Below are positions 45,087 through 54,752 of a DNA stretch of 64,000 nt, piece by piece; the stretch's first letter is position 1, and every line of letters starts with the position of its first letter. The notes under the pieces were generated by a model. The model was given only the letters and a program-made list of their open reading frames with translations, had not been told where the DNA came from and ran no database searches. Both the position numbers and the translations under genes were made by a program. The stretch comes from Fen-1298 sp050015675 (GTDB lineage Bacteria > Bacteroidota > Ignavibacteria > UBA10030): contig JBEKAY010000003.1 of NCBI GenBank assembly GCA_050015675.1, positions 68,028 through 132,027 of the forward strand. Reading direction: 5' to 3'.

Positions 45087-45447
45087 TGCAGTGATCCTTT
45101 GCAAATCTAAAATGTGATGGATAGGCAGATTTCCACAACATGCCTATACCAACACCGATGAGCAGAATCGGCCACGAGTTATGATAATCTAACCCGAATA
45201 TATGCAATTCTGATATGAACAGCCATGCTCCAATAAAAAGTGTCGAGCAAGCTTTTCGGTATTCCCAAGCAAACTCTGCATCCAACAATTTTCCCAATCC
45301 GACGGCGATAATAATGATTGGCCAATAGTGCCACACTGGTCCGGCATTAAAAATATCGAATTTATCCAGCATCAATGCAACGCCGGCAAATAATAAAAAA
45401 AATCCGATACCGAGATGACCGAAGTAATGTCGTTTATCGTGTTCCAT
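45076..45447 (-). CDS. Small four-helix membrane protein, LiaI/DUF5668-like
   Basis: 123 aa with the DUF5668-like pattern HLGIGFFLLFAGVALMLDKF and WPIIIIAVGLGKLLDAE, then two more helices. It overlaps the LiaF-like gene by 11 bases and starts after AAGGAG. It heads the four-gene unit (membrane protein, LiaF-like, kinase, regulator). Confidence 0.75.
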   Translation of the reverse strand: MEHDKRHYFGHLGIGFFLLFAGVALMLDKFDIFNAGPVWHYWPIIIIAVGLGKLLDAEFAWEYRKACSTLFIGAWLFISELHIFGLDYHNSWPILLIGVGIGMLWKSAYPSHFRFAKDHCNGN

Positions 45448-45731
45448 AATAATTCTCCTTTATAAGGTTGTTCTATATTATGATACACGAAAATTCTCAA
45501 GAGGTTGCGGCGATTTCGGCGAGCAGGGAAGGGGAATCGGTAAGTGGTGGGGAGTATCTACATTTCATTTCAAAAACGCAACATAAAAAGGTGAAGTCAC
45601 ATTGAATTTGTCGGAAGGAAATATCCGCGTGTAAATCGGGTTTAGACAAGCACAGCCCGACTTAATAATTATTTTTGGATGACTTTTTGAAAAGTTCATA
45701 GATCTTAAGAACCCGCGAGGTCTAATCAGAA

Positions 45732-46232
45732 CTATTCCTGCGGCGGCATACCAAACTGCGACCACTCCTCACGCGATGGTCCGTAAACGCCTGGAACTTT
45801 AAGTCCTGCCTGCCGCATCAGCACCGTCATCTGCGCTCGGTGATGAATCTGATGTTTAATGATTGAAGCGAGTGTAGCGGCACGAGTCCACTTTTGTCCG
45901 TACATATCGATTTCTCCCGGTAACATTCCATCATTCCACTGATGCTTCACCTCCACTGCGAGCGATGCGCCTGCTTTCTCGTACGATGCAACAATAACCG
46001 ATGCGGTGTTTGGATCAGGTGCGTTTTCAGGCGGTGCATTGACTTTTAGACCAGCTTTATCTCCCATTTCACCAAGGGTGAGAACAATATGCCATGCCAG
46101 ATGACCCAATGAGCGGCCTTCTGCCGATACTTTCTGTTTGAGCGATGCGTCGGTGAGATTCTTAAACACTTTAAGCGTAGAATCATTCTCTTGAGTCCAA
46201 TCAGTTAAAAAATCTTGAATTGTATGGTACAT
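45732..46232 (-). CDS. DinB-family protein
   Basis: 166 aa four-helix metalloprotein of the DinB/YfiT type. Its putative metal ligands are in LGHLAWHI (His44 or 48 region) and the KHQIHHRAQM helix. The exact chemistry is unknown; relatives are thiol-dependent transferases or detoxification enzymes. The ribosome site is AAGGAG. The preceding 284-base gap (45448-45731) contains no gene I can support. Confidence 0.85.
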   Translation of the reverse strand: MYHTIQDFLTDWTQENDSTLKVFKNLTDASLKQKVSAEGRSLGHLAWHIVLTLGEMGDKAGLKVNAPPENAPDPNTASVIVASYEKAGASLAVEVKHQWNDGMLPGEIDMYGQKWTRAATLASIIKHQIHHRAQMTVLMRQAGLKVPGVYGPSREEWSQFGMPPQE

Positions 46233-46251
46233 TATAATTCTCCTTCATAAG

Positions 46252-46911
46252 TTAGTTTAATATTCTACTATGTCTATGTCGGTCAATCCAATATGCCCAA
46301 GCAATGAAGAGCCATTGAGCTAATCCGGCATAAGCGACTGCTGTCATATTTGGAGGCGGCGGTGATGTAATGTTTGCGATGTAGGAAATCAGAAGCATTG
46401 CTATCAATCCCCATAGTGCATAATTTCCGATACGATCACTCGATTTCGTTGCTCTAATGTAAATATAGATTGCACCGATAAAGAGAATTCCTTCGACAAA
46501 TATAGTGCCGATAATGGAATTCCATAGTCCAAGCCCCAAAACATTATGAATACCCGGAGCAATCGGAAGATCGGGTTTGTGCGTGATAAAATCAAGCAGC
46601 CAATGGCTAAAGACAGCACAGCCAACAATGATCGAATTACGGAAATTCTTTTTCACATAATAATATATTCCTCCGAAAAGAACTGCCCATCCAATGCTCA
46701 TCAGTAAACTGTGTGAGAATGGGTAATCGTAAAAATCGAGTGGAGTAAATGCAGTATTACCGTGAGCTATTCTGGTATGTTCAATACCAAGAATTAAGAA
46801 GAGTGGCCAGAGTAAATCGAGAAACTGAGCTGCGAAGAGCAGAGTTCCGAGTTTTACCAGAGGTGCAACTTTTTTTGCACCAAATCCGACAGCGAAGTGG
46901 CCGATGAACAT
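46252..46911 (-). CDS. YdjM-like membrane metal-dependent hydrolase
   Basis: 219 aa multi-helix membrane protein. The N-terminal MFIGHFAVGFGAKK and the internal SHWLLDFITHKPDLP resemble the YdjM/PF04307 membrane-bound metal-dependent hydrolase family, where conserved His and Asp residues form the site. Five or six helices are visible. Function is unknown; the LexA control of E. coli YdjM has not been checked here. Confidence 0.75.
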   Translation of the reverse strand: MFIGHFAVGFGAKKVAPLVKLGTLLFAAQFLDLLWPLFLILGIEHTRIAHGNTAFTPLDFYDYPFSHSLLMSIGWAVLFGGIYYYVKKNFRNSIIVGCAVFSHWLLDFITHKPDLPIAPGIHNVLGLGLWNSIIGTIFVEGILFIGAIYIYIRATKSSDRIGNYALWGLIAMLLISYIANITSPPPPNMTAVAYAGLAQWLFIAWAYWIDRHRHSRILN

Positions 46912-47098
46912 AATAAATTTCTCTTTCTCGATTTCAATTCTTTCTTATATGTATCGCTCAATTATTTTTTTGCACCAAGATCGCCTTCACGAGACACCAA
47001 TTTAGGGAAGATGCGACGGTCGAACATTGCCGGCACACCGACGGTCCCCGCATATTTGCATGTGATTATTTGTGGCGGTTGAGATATAATAAAAACCG

Positions 47099-47147
47099 AA
47101 CCGCCAAGAACGCAAAGTTCTTGTTTCCCTTCGCGGCCTTGGTGGTT
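47099..47147 (-). terminator. Candidate terminator after the M3B peptidase gene
   Basis: AACCGCCAAG (47099-47108) pairs with CTTGGTGGTT (47138-47147), one wobble. On the minus strand it is followed by CGGTTTTTATTATA. It contains the commonly seen GCCAAGAACGCAAAG repeat-like sequence. Confidence 0.55.
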
Positions 47148-47160
47148 TCATAAAATTTTA

Positions 47161-49068
47161 CTACTTCTTATCTAATATTTTCTCCATCTCATCCATTACG
47201 CGATTCATTTTCTTCATTGTGAGATCGAACGGCTCGGAGGTCGTCATATCGACACCGGCTTTTTTCAACAATGCAATTGGATAATCGGAGCCGCCGGAAG
47301 AAAGGAATTTAATATATTTCTCTGTGGAAGTTTTATCGCCGGCAATTGTTCGTTCTGATAATGCCGCCGAAGCTGTAAATGATGTAGCGTATTGATAAAC
47401 ATAGAAGTTGTAATAGAAGTGCGGAATATATATCCACTCGGCTTTTATTTCGTCGTCAACTATGCAAATGTTTTTGTCATGACCGTAATATTTTTTGACG
47501 ATTTCGTCATAGACTTTATTCAGCACGTCGCCGGTGAGTGGTTCGCTCTTTTCTGCCATCTCGTGAATGCGGAGTTCAAACTCCGCAAACTGTGTTTGCC
47601 GGAATACAGTTCCCTTGATGCCTTCGAGATAACTGCCGAGCAGCGAGAGTCGGACATTGTCGTCTTTGATTTGCTTCAGCATGTAATCAATCAACAACGC
47701 TTCGTTAAATGTTGAAGCAACTTCTGCAACAAAGATCGGATATTGTGACGTGGCATACGGTTGATTCTTATTGGATAGATAACTTTGCATCGAGTGTCCG
47801 AATTCATGCGCAACGGTACTCATGTCATCGTACTTGCCGTTGTAATTCAATAGCATGTACGGATGCACGTCGTATGCCGAACCATTGGAATAAGCGCCGG
47901 AACGTTTGCCTTCGGTCGGGTAGACGTCCAACCAGCGTTCCGCAAATCCATTTTTAAGAACATCGGTATAATCCGAACCTAACGGCTTCAATGCTGCAAG
48001 AATATACTGTTGTGCTTCATCGTATGTGTATTTGAGATCGATATCTTTTAACAAAGGTGCATAGAGATCATAATAGTGTAACGTATCGATGCCAAGAATT
48101 CTTTGTCTCAGTTTTAAATAGCGATGGAAGGTGCTAAGGTTCTTATTGACGTTATCTACCAGACTGTGATAAACCTGTATGGGGATGTTGCTGGCATCGA
48201 GTGCACTTTCAAGACACGAATTGTATTTCCTCGCATTCTTATAGAAGAGTTCTGTCTTCACTTGCGCATTCAATAGTGTTCCAGAGGTTCGACGATATTC
48301 ATTTAGCTTGCCCATGAATGCTGCGAAAACTTTTTTGCGATCTTCTCTGTTTGCAGAGGTTCGCTGGAGAGCAAATCCTGCCGCATCAAGTTTGACGGTC
48401 TTCCCGTCGCTCAGCGTGATTTCTGGATAGGGAAAATCTGCGTTGGAGAAAATACTATGGATATTATAAGGTTCACCCGACATCAATCCGGCATCTGCAA
48501 TAATCTTCTCTTCACCCTCGGTGCCTGTGTGAGCTTTACGGCGAAGTAAGTCATCTAAATAATGGCGATAAATTTCAAGCTTCTTCTCACCTTTGATGAA
48601 TCCCTGTACTTTTGCCGGATCGATCTTGAGAATTTCAGGCTCGATAAATGCTGCTTGTGCACCGAACGATGCTCCAAGTTGACTCATTTCCTGCTGCATT
48701 CCAAGATACGATTGTACCTTCGTATCCTGATCAAAACTCATATTGGCGTAAGCATAGAGGCGGCCAAATTCTTTATTGAGTTCTGTGACGAGATCGAGAC
48801 ACTCAAGCAACTGCTGAGCAGATAAACCTAATGTTCCTTTGTATTTTTTGAGTGCAGGAATTGAAACACTTCTTTCGGCCGCCGGATTGGCCTCTGTAAG
48901 CCGTTGCTTAGCTTCTTTCCACGCTACATCGGACGGATAGATGTCGGCAAGGTTCCATTTATATTGATCGGCAATTTTACTGCGATCGCGCTCCTGCGCC
49001 AGAGACGAATCTGGTGCCAAAAATGCGAGGCCGAGAAGTGGTAACGCGAATTTTGCAAATGGGTTCAT
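47161..49068 (-). CDS. pepF: Oligoendopeptidase F-like M3B metallopeptidase
   Basis: 635 aa from ATG 49068, with AAGGTGA upstream; 49095 is an in-frame alternative. A signal peptide (about 1-25) is present, which is unusual for cytosolic PepF. The zinc site is HEFGH at 421-425 (His421, Glu422, His425), with the third Glu in VAEVASTFNE. It cuts oligopeptides of moderate length. The export signal suggests periplasmic or outer-surface peptide scavenging, alongside the M2 enzyme. Confidence 0.9.
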   Translation of the reverse strand: MNPFAKFALPLLGLAFLAPDSSLAQERDRSKIADQYKWNLADIYPSDVAWKEAKQRLTEANPAAERSVSIPALKKYKGTLGLSAQQLLECLDLVTELNKEFGRLYAYANMSFDQDTKVQSYLGMQQEMSQLGASFGAQAAFIEPEILKIDPAKVQGFIKGEKKLEIYRHYLDDLLRRKAHTGTEGEEKIIADAGLMSGEPYNIHSIFSNADFPYPEITLSDGKTVKLDAAGFALQRTSANREDRKKVFAAFMGKLNEYRRTSGTLLNAQVKTELFYKNARKYNSCLESALDASNIPIQVYHSLVDNVNKNLSTFHRYLKLRQRILGIDTLHYYDLYAPLLKDIDLKYTYDEAQQYILAALKPLGSDYTDVLKNGFAERWLDVYPTEGKRSGAYSNGSAYDVHPYMLLNYNGKYDDMSTVAHEFGHSMQSYLSNKNQPYATSQYPIFVAEVASTFNEALLIDYMLKQIKDDNVRLSLLGSYLEGIKGTVFRQTQFAEFELRIHEMAEKSEPLTGDVLNKVYDEIVKKYYGHDKNICIVDDEIKAEWIYIPHFYYNFYVYQYATSFTASAALSERTIAGDKTSTEKYIKFLSSGGSDYPIALLKKAGVDMTTSEPFDLTMKKMNRVMDEMEKILDKK

Positions 49069-49384
49069 AATTTCACCTTGATTTGAATGATACATTTAGA
49101 TTTATAACCTCAACGATGTTGAGAACTATTCATTGGTTACAATGTACGTTTTGGAAAGAATGGAGGCAACAAATGAATATGAAAAAATACTGAAATAACC
49201 ATGCCATAAACATACCGGAATGGTTAAGTCGGCAGAAAGACATCATCGATTGGATAATCCATCGGATCGAATTATTAGATAGCCGCTGATTCATAAATTT
49301 ATTTTGAACAAAAATAAAAACATGGAAGTTCCGTTTTCCCGTAACAATATTTAAGGCTAATAGGAGAGATTTGTTAATTAACTA

Positions 49385-49413
49385 TTGACAAAAGATATAT
49401 TTTTCTTATATTA
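49385..49413 (+). promoter_or_regulatory. Candidate promoter for the P-II gene
   Basis: TTGACA (49385-49390) and TATATT (49407-49412), spacing 16. It lies in the 401-base gap 49069-49469, whose rest holds no gene I can support. No sigma-54 GG-GC site is evident. Confidence 0.5.
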
Positions 49414-49469
49414 TAAGGTAGTAACTATGAACAACATTAGTTATTAAGGTAGCAGGAGAATAAACCATT

Positions 49470-49820
49470 GTGAGGAAGATCGAAACAATAGTAAGCTACG
49501 ATAAGCTTGACGCTCTTCGCGAGGCTTTTTTAGCGGCTGGAATTCAAAAAATGACTGTAACGGAAGTCCGGGATTACGGAAACCATGAAGCGCATACAGA
49601 AATATATCGAAGCAATGCATTTTCCATCGACTCACTTGCCAGAGTAAAGGTAGAAACCATTGTTCCTCAGAATAAGGTGCATACAGTGGTTTCTATTCTT
49701 AAGACGAAAGTCCAAACCGGAAAAGGTGCAGAAGAGAGAATCCTTGTTTCGTCGGTCGATGATGTTGGTCAGATATATTCAAACGGAACAGGGAATCCGT
49801 TTGATGGAACAAGAGCATAA
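49470..49820 (+). CDS. P-II family nitrogen regulator, atypical
   Basis: 116 aa trimeric signal protein, GTG start with AGGAG upstream. The order matches GlnB from MRKIETIV through MTVTEVRDYG. The T-loop is YRSNAF (46-51), where GlnB has YRGAEY, so the uridylylated Tyr51 is Phe. The second signature has TGKGAEERIL instead of TGKIGDGKIF. It probably binds a nucleotide differently and is not modified at 51. It leads a block with a porin, an APC permease and glutamine synthetase further on. Confidence 0.88.
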   Translation: MRKIETIVSYDKLDALREAFLAAGIQKMTVTEVRDYGNHEAHTEIYRSNAFSIDSLARVKVETIVPQNKVHTVVSILKTKVQTGKGAEERILVSSVDDVGQIYSNGTGNPFDGTRA

Positions 49821-49858
49821 GCAATAAATTCACAAACATACACAATGAGAGGTTATTC

Positions 49859-49957
49859 ATGAGAAATATTATAACAACGATGGCATCATTTATTGCCATC
49901 AGTTTTTCTACCGGGGTTCGCGCAGCCCAATTGAGTGAAGCATTTCATCAATGCTGA
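49859..49957 (+). CDS. Signal-peptide mini-ORF
   Basis: 32 codons, ATG with GAGAGG 7 bases upstream. It reads as a complete signal peptide with a cleavable AXA-like end (RAA) and then only eight residues. It may be a truncated remnant of an exported or membrane protein gene, or a leader. It lies between the P-II gene and the porin. No frame continues to the porin start at 50040. Confidence 0.4.
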   Translation: MRNIITTMASFIAISFSTGVRAAQLSEAFHQC

Positions 49958-50039
49958 TTTAGTCTGGTTGTACCTGTAAGAACATGTATTTCTTTAGGAT
50001 CAATAAATCAAACAATATTAATACTAAAGGAGCAACACT

Positions 50040-51125
50040 ATGAAATCGATACAAAAGATCACTCCTGCGATTTTCAACAAACTTAAAACGATAGCGGTAT
50101 GTTCTGTAGTGATACTGATGCTTTCTCAATCTGCACAATCACAACCCGTTACCTACACGGGATTTGTCGATGCCTATTATAGTTACAATTTTGCAACACC
50201 AATGTCGTTAACGAATAAGCTTAGGAATTTCGATACACCGGAAAATCTGTTTACCCTGAGCCTTGCTGAACTTGTTATTCAAAAGACTGCCTCCCCGGTC
50301 GGGTTTCGCCTCGATCTGGATTATGGCGCGACCAATGATGTAGTCCAACAGGCAAGCACGTCGACTCTTTCTATAGTACAGCAAGCCTATGTCACCGCGG
50401 TCCTGCCTGTTGGCGCGGGACTGACTGTTGATGTCGGCAAGTTTGTTACGCATATGGGATATGAAGTAATCGAATCGAAGGATAATGCGAATTACAGCCG
50501 CTCGTTCCTCTTTGCGTATGCGATTCCATATTACCATACCGGTATGAGATTGTCGTATCCGATTGCGAGCAGTCTGACGGCCTGCATACACATTGTCAAC
50601 GGTTGGAATTCTTCCCTGCATCCTAATGATTCTAAATCTATCGGTGCGACGCTGAACTATACCGCTTCAAGCACCACGGGAATTATTTTCAACGGCATGT
50701 GGGGGCATGAGAACCTTATACCGGTTGAAATCGGAGCGCGCAATGTCTATGATCTCTGCGTCAATCAAACAGTATCGGATAATTTTACACTCGGATTGAA
50801 CGGGGATTACGGTGAAGCCGGAACATCTGCAGGCCTTGCTACATGGAAAGGTGCAGCTCTGTACGGTAAATATTCAATAGATACTCTCTCAGCAATTGCT
50901 GTTCGCGCTGAAGTATACAACGATCCCGTTGGTTACACGATCGGTACGCCGGGTACGTATAAAGAGGTGACTCTTACTCTAGAGCATAAATTGTTCAATC
51001 AAATGCTCACCCGCGCTGAACTGAGAAACGACATGGCTGGTACTCCTTTTTTTGATAACAGCACAAAAGCGAATGTGGATAAAAACCAGCTTACTTTTCT
51101 CGTAGGGTTGGTTGTTACATTCTAA
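50040..51125 (+). CDS. Outer-membrane beta-barrel porin, BBP2-like
   Basis: 361 aa with a signal peptide (about 1-35, ending QSQ). Alternating-hydrophobicity strands run throughout (VTYTGFVDAYYSYNFATP, GFRLDLDYGATND), with VDVGKFVTHMGYEVIESKDN as in the OprL5/BBP2 (PF07642-like) porins, and end in Phe as barrels do. It would let small solutes through the outer membrane. The APC permease gene follows by 47 bases, suggesting a shared substrate. Confidence 0.87.
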   Translation: MKSIQKITPAIFNKLKTIAVCSVVILMLSQSAQSQPVTYTGFVDAYYSYNFATPMSLTNKLRNFDTPENLFTLSLAELVIQKTASPVGFRLDLDYGATNDVVQQASTSTLSIVQQAYVTAVLPVGAGLTVDVGKFVTHMGYEVIESKDNANYSRSFLFAYAIPYYHTGMRLSYPIASSLTACIHIVNGWNSSLHPNDSKSIGATLNYTASSTTGIIFNGMWGHENLIPVEIGARNVYDLCVNQTVSDNFTLGLNGDYGEAGTSAGLATWKGAALYGKYSIDTLSAIAVRAEVYNDPVGYTIGTPGTYKEVTLTLEHKLFNQMLTRAELRNDMAGTPFFDNSTKANVDKNQLTFLVGLVVTF

Positions 51126-51172
51126 CTGAAAAAATAATTTCTCTTACTCTTTAACAAAACTTGGAGGTAGTT

Positions 51173-52702
51173 ATGGCAAAAAATGACACAGGAATGAAAA
51201 AGACCCTCGGACTAACTGGCGTTACAATGAATGCCATGGCGCTAATAGCGCCCGGCGCATTTCTCTGGACGACTTTTCAAATACAAGCTTCCAATACCGG
51301 CGGGGGAACAGATATGTGGACCGGTGTTGTTGCAGCGTTGATCGTAGCTTTCTTAACAGCGGTTGCGTTTTCGGAACTGGCACGCAAGTATCCTGAAGCT
51401 GGAGCTGGCGGATCATATTACTTTGCCGAGAAAGCATTCTTAGATCGTGATAAAGCAAATCATCAAAGGTTTGCACGTCTCTCGAAGTTCTTCACCGGCT
51501 GGGCTGCCCATCTTTTTTACTGGGTATACCCGGGTGTAATGGTAGCATTTATGTCAATCATTGTTACCTATATCTTCGGTCAATTTGGTATTAACCTGAG
51601 TATCCCTGTTCAGATACTCGTTGCAGTTGCTTTTGCTGCATTCGTCGGTTTTATTGCCGTGCGCGGCATCAGTGGTTCGACGAACGTTGCTATTGCAATC
51701 AATGTTATACAGTTGGTTTCATTAATCGGATTCAGTGCTCTGGCGATTGCATTCAGGTTCTCGAATCCGTTACATGCAACTCAATGGATGCATAGTGGAG
51801 CGCCCTCAATCGTCTTTCCACATAATTTATCTGCAATGTTATTCCAATCGACGATTGCTATTCTGATCCTGGTTGGATTTGAATCATCAACTTCACTTGC
51901 AGGTGAATCGATCAATCCGAAGCGTGATATACCGCGCGGTGTGTTGTTATCGCTGATCATTCAGGGATTGTTTGCTTATCTGTTGGAATACTTTGCAGCC
52001 AATTATGCTTTGTGCGAAAAACTCATCTTTACGAATCCTGACGGTTCGATTCTCACCGGCATAGATGCAGCAGCTGCATCCGGCGCACCCATCGGCGATA
52101 TGACGATTATGATCGGCAATGCTTTGCTTGGAGGGAACGGATTTGCATTGATGATCGTTATTGCATTTACAGTTGCAATGGCAATTCTTGGAACAACACT
52201 TGCAGCAATGAATACTGCCGTTCGCGTAAGTTTTGCAATGGCGCAGGACAACGAAATGCCCGAGTTGCTCGGTGCTCTTCATGGAAAATATGCGACGCCG
52301 CATATAGGTGTTTGGGTGCTTGTAGTGGTTTCGGCGATTATAGGCAGTATTGGTGTTCTCAATGTGACTGCATTAACAGGTATCACGTTGGCATCCAATA
52401 TCGGAACATTCGTGTTGTATGCACTTATTTGCTTCCTGACGTTCGTTACATTTGTGGGACGCTCGGAATTCCATAGCATTAAACATGCCGTGATTCCTAT
52501 GCTCGGTCTCGTTGGAAATATTGCACTTCTGTTCGCAATCTTGTTCATCGGTCTTTCAACACCGGGAGTCTCGGCTGATGCAACCAAACTGTCAATCTAT
52601 ATAACCGTAGGCTGGGGAGTGATCAGTGCTTTGTATTTGATACTCAACAGCCATAAACAAGGGAGGGCGATTATTCCCAAAGTAAGCCCAGCATCGGAAT
52701 AA
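51173..52702 (+). CDS. APC-family amino acid permease
   Basis: 509 aa with about 12 helices. ATG 51173 with GGAGG at 51163-51167; the TTG at 51161 is not used. It has the N-terminal APC motif LTGVTMNAMALIAPGAFLW, GAGGSYYFAEKA and VGFESSTSLAGESINPKRDIPRG. It imports an amino acid or related amine by proton or sodium coupling; the substrate is not known. The porin and P-II genes sit directly upstream. Confidence 0.93.
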   Translation: MAKNDTGMKKTLGLTGVTMNAMALIAPGAFLWTTFQIQASNTGGGTDMWTGVVAALIVAFLTAVAFSELARKYPEAGAGGSYYFAEKAFLDRDKANHQRFARLSKFFTGWAAHLFYWVYPGVMVAFMSIIVTYIFGQFGINLSIPVQILVAVAFAAFVGFIAVRGISGSTNVAIAINVIQLVSLIGFSALAIAFRFSNPLHATQWMHSGAPSIVFPHNLSAMLFQSTIAILILVGFESSTSLAGESINPKRDIPRGVLLSLIIQGLFAYLLEYFAANYALCEKLIFTNPDGSILTGIDAAAASGAPIGDMTIMIGNALLGGNGFALMIVIAFTVAMAILGTTLAAMNTAVRVSFAMAQDNEMPELLGALHGKYATPHIGVWVLVVVSAIIGSIGVLNVTALTGITLASNIGTFVLYALICFLTFVTFVGRSEFHSIKHAVIPMLGLVGNIALLFAILFIGLSTPGVSADATKLSIYITVGWGVISALYLILNSHKQGRAIIPKVSPASE

Positions 52703-52798
52703 TTTTTTTTCTCGTCTCTTCCATATTAAGATTGATAAGGAAACTGATGGGATTCGAATTTATTTGGTGAATGATCTAAATTTATGAAGCATAAGGAG

Positions 52799-52829
52799 GA
52801 AGCCGTGCAAGCGGCTTCTTCTTTTATTT
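52799..52829 (+). terminator. Rho-independent terminator after the permease
   Basis: GAAGCCG (52799-52805) pairs with CGGCTTC (52812-52818), followed by TTCTTTTATTT. It ends the P-II/porin/permease unit. Confidence 0.75.
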
Positions 52830-52846
52830 CAGAATGTTGATACTAC

Positions 52847-53674
52847 ATGACACATATTGAATTGCCCGAAATAGAATCCCATTGCTTGACGCACATCGGA
52901 AATGTGCGCGAGGATAATCAGGATTCTGTACACATCATCGATCAGCATGATGAGTTGACTGCATCCTATGGATATCTCTTTGGTGTAGCGGATGGCATGG
53001 GCGGATATGCGCAGGGCAGTGTGGCAAGTTCATTGGCATTGGTTACTTTATTTGAGACGGTGTATTCCAGCAATGGATTATCGATTCCTCAAAAAATGAA
53101 ACAAGCAGTGCAGAATGCGAATCTGAATATCTATCAGAAAGCAAGAGAACTTGGTGTTGGGAGAATGGGGACCACGTTGACTGCAGGGTTACTTAAAGAT
53201 AATACATTCCATATTGCCCATGTTGGTGATAGTCGTGCATATTTAATCCGGGGAAAAACATCCACGTGTCTAACGAAGGACCATACACGTGTAGGAGAAT
53301 TAGTGCGCATGAAGGTGCTCGCACCGGAAAAGGTGCGGACACACAGCCAGCGATCGGTACTGAACAAATGTCTTGGTTTGGATCTTTTCGTGCAGCCGGA
53401 TGTCTTTGAAGTCCAGGTGCAAGATGGCGATATACTCATCTTTTGCTCGGATGGAGTGTGGTCGGTAATCGATGATCCTGAGTTTGGTATGTTGGCTTCG
53501 AGAGCAGAATCAGCAGAACAGTTAAACCAAACGATTGTTGATCTGGCAATGAAACGCGGGAGCGATGATAATGTCTCAGCTGTAACAGTTATGCTGCACA
53601 AATTAGTGACAAAAAACAAGGAACATCGCTCACGATTTTCGAAAATTATAAAACGGTTCATAGGCCGTTCATAG
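52847..53674 (+). CDS. PP2C-family protein phosphatase
   Basis: 275 aa metal-dependent Ser/Thr phosphatase of the bacterial PrpC/Stp1 type. The metal-site motifs are GNVREDNQDS, VADGMGG, HVGDSRAYL, CSDGVW and SDDNVS. It removes phosphates placed by Hanks-type kinases. The kinase gene is 109 bases downstream on the same strand, the common phosphatase-kinase pair. Confidence 0.95.
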   Translation: MTHIELPEIESHCLTHIGNVREDNQDSVHIIDQHDELTASYGYLFGVADGMGGYAQGSVASSLALVTLFETVYSSNGLSIPQKMKQAVQNANLNIYQKARELGVGRMGTTLTAGLLKDNTFHIAHVGDSRAYLIRGKTSTCLTKDHTRVGELVRMKVLAPEKVRTHSQRSVLNKCLGLDLFVQPDVFEVQVQDGDILIFCSDGVWSVIDDPEFGMLASRAESAEQLNQTIVDLAMKRGSDDNVSAVTVMLHKLVTKNKEHRSRFSKIIKRFIGRS

Positions 53675-53783
53675 ATATTGAAGTGCCAAAAAATCAATAG
53701 AAAAAGCGATATTCGCTTTTCAGAAAAAACAATAGTATATTTTTTGCACGAAATGTAATCGCAAAAAGAAAAAAAAGAATACT

Positions 53784-54752
53784 ATGCTGCAAATAGGCGA
53801 TCAATTTGACCATTTCCAAATCCGCGGGCATATAGCCCAGGGCGGAATGAGTGATATTTACCGCGCGTACGATCTTATCAGCGGAAAGGACGTCGTGTTA
53901 AAAGTCCCAGACCGAATGACGATCGGGGATCCGGCACAGTATGAGCGGTTTCAACGCGAACTGGATGTGATGCGCACACTAAATCATCCTTCCATCCAAA
54001 AAGGATTGGGATCCGGAAAATATAATAGTACTCCGTATCTTATTACGGAGTTGGTCACCGGAGAATCGATGCGGGAATTGATTCGTCGATCTGCGCCAAT
54101 GCCGGTAGATGATGCTGTTGCGCTTATTCGCAAAGTTGCGGATGGACTTGCCCATTGTCATGACCATAATATTATTCATCGGGATATGAAACCGGAAAAT
54201 ATTCTCTTTACAGATAACCAGCAGCCGGTAATTTTAGATTTTGGTCTTGCTCTCACAAAGGGAGCATACAGGGTTACCTATGCGAACCTCAGCAGCACAG
54301 CCGGAACACCGGATTATATGGCCCCTGAACAGGTAGAAGGAAAGCGCGGTGATAAACGAACCGATCTCTATGCACTAGGTGTTATTTTCTTTGAACTCCT
54401 TTCTGGACGAACACCATTTAGCGGAGATAATAATCTTGCTGTGATGGCACAACACATGCATGGAACAATTCCGCGGCTGGATAAAGAACGCCCGCAGATT
54501 ACTCCGCAGCTTGCAGCAGTTGTTGCAAAATGCTTGATGAAAAATCCGGATGATCGGTATCCAGACATGAAAGCATTGTTATATGATCTGGATCATTTGG
54601 AATCTGTTGACCTTTCCGTTCTTGATAAGTTGTATGAAGAATCTAAACCAGTTCCATTTTATAAATCTTCAATGTTTCTTTCTATTGGAGCAGGATTGGG
54701 AATACTTATATTGCTTGCACTTCTTGGTTTACTATTACAGGCGATACGTTAA
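53784..54752 (+). CDS. Hanks-type Ser/Thr protein kinase with C-terminal membrane anchor
   Basis: 322 aa. The kinase domain (about 8-265) is complete: GGMSDIYRAY glycine loop, Lys40, HRDMKPEN (132-139, catalytic Asp134, Asn139), DFG at 152-154 and TPDYMAPEQ. A membrane helix (about 294-318) ends the protein with only a few residues outside, so there is no external sensor domain. The stop overlaps the glutamine synthetase start as TAATG, so the two are coupled. Confidence 0.95.
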   Translation: MLQIGDQFDHFQIRGHIAQGGMSDIYRAYDLISGKDVVLKVPDRMTIGDPAQYERFQRELDVMRTLNHPSIQKGLGSGKYNSTPYLITELVTGESMRELIRRSAPMPVDDAVALIRKVADGLAHCHDHNIIHRDMKPENILFTDNQQPVILDFGLALTKGAYRVTYANLSSTAGTPDYMAPEQVEGKRGDKRTDLYALGVIFFELLSGRTPFSGDNNLAVMAQHMHGTIPRLDKERPQITPQLAAVVAKCLMKNPDDRYPDMKALLYDLDHLESVDLSVLDKLYEESKPVPFYKSSMFLSIGAGLGILILLALLGLLLQAIR

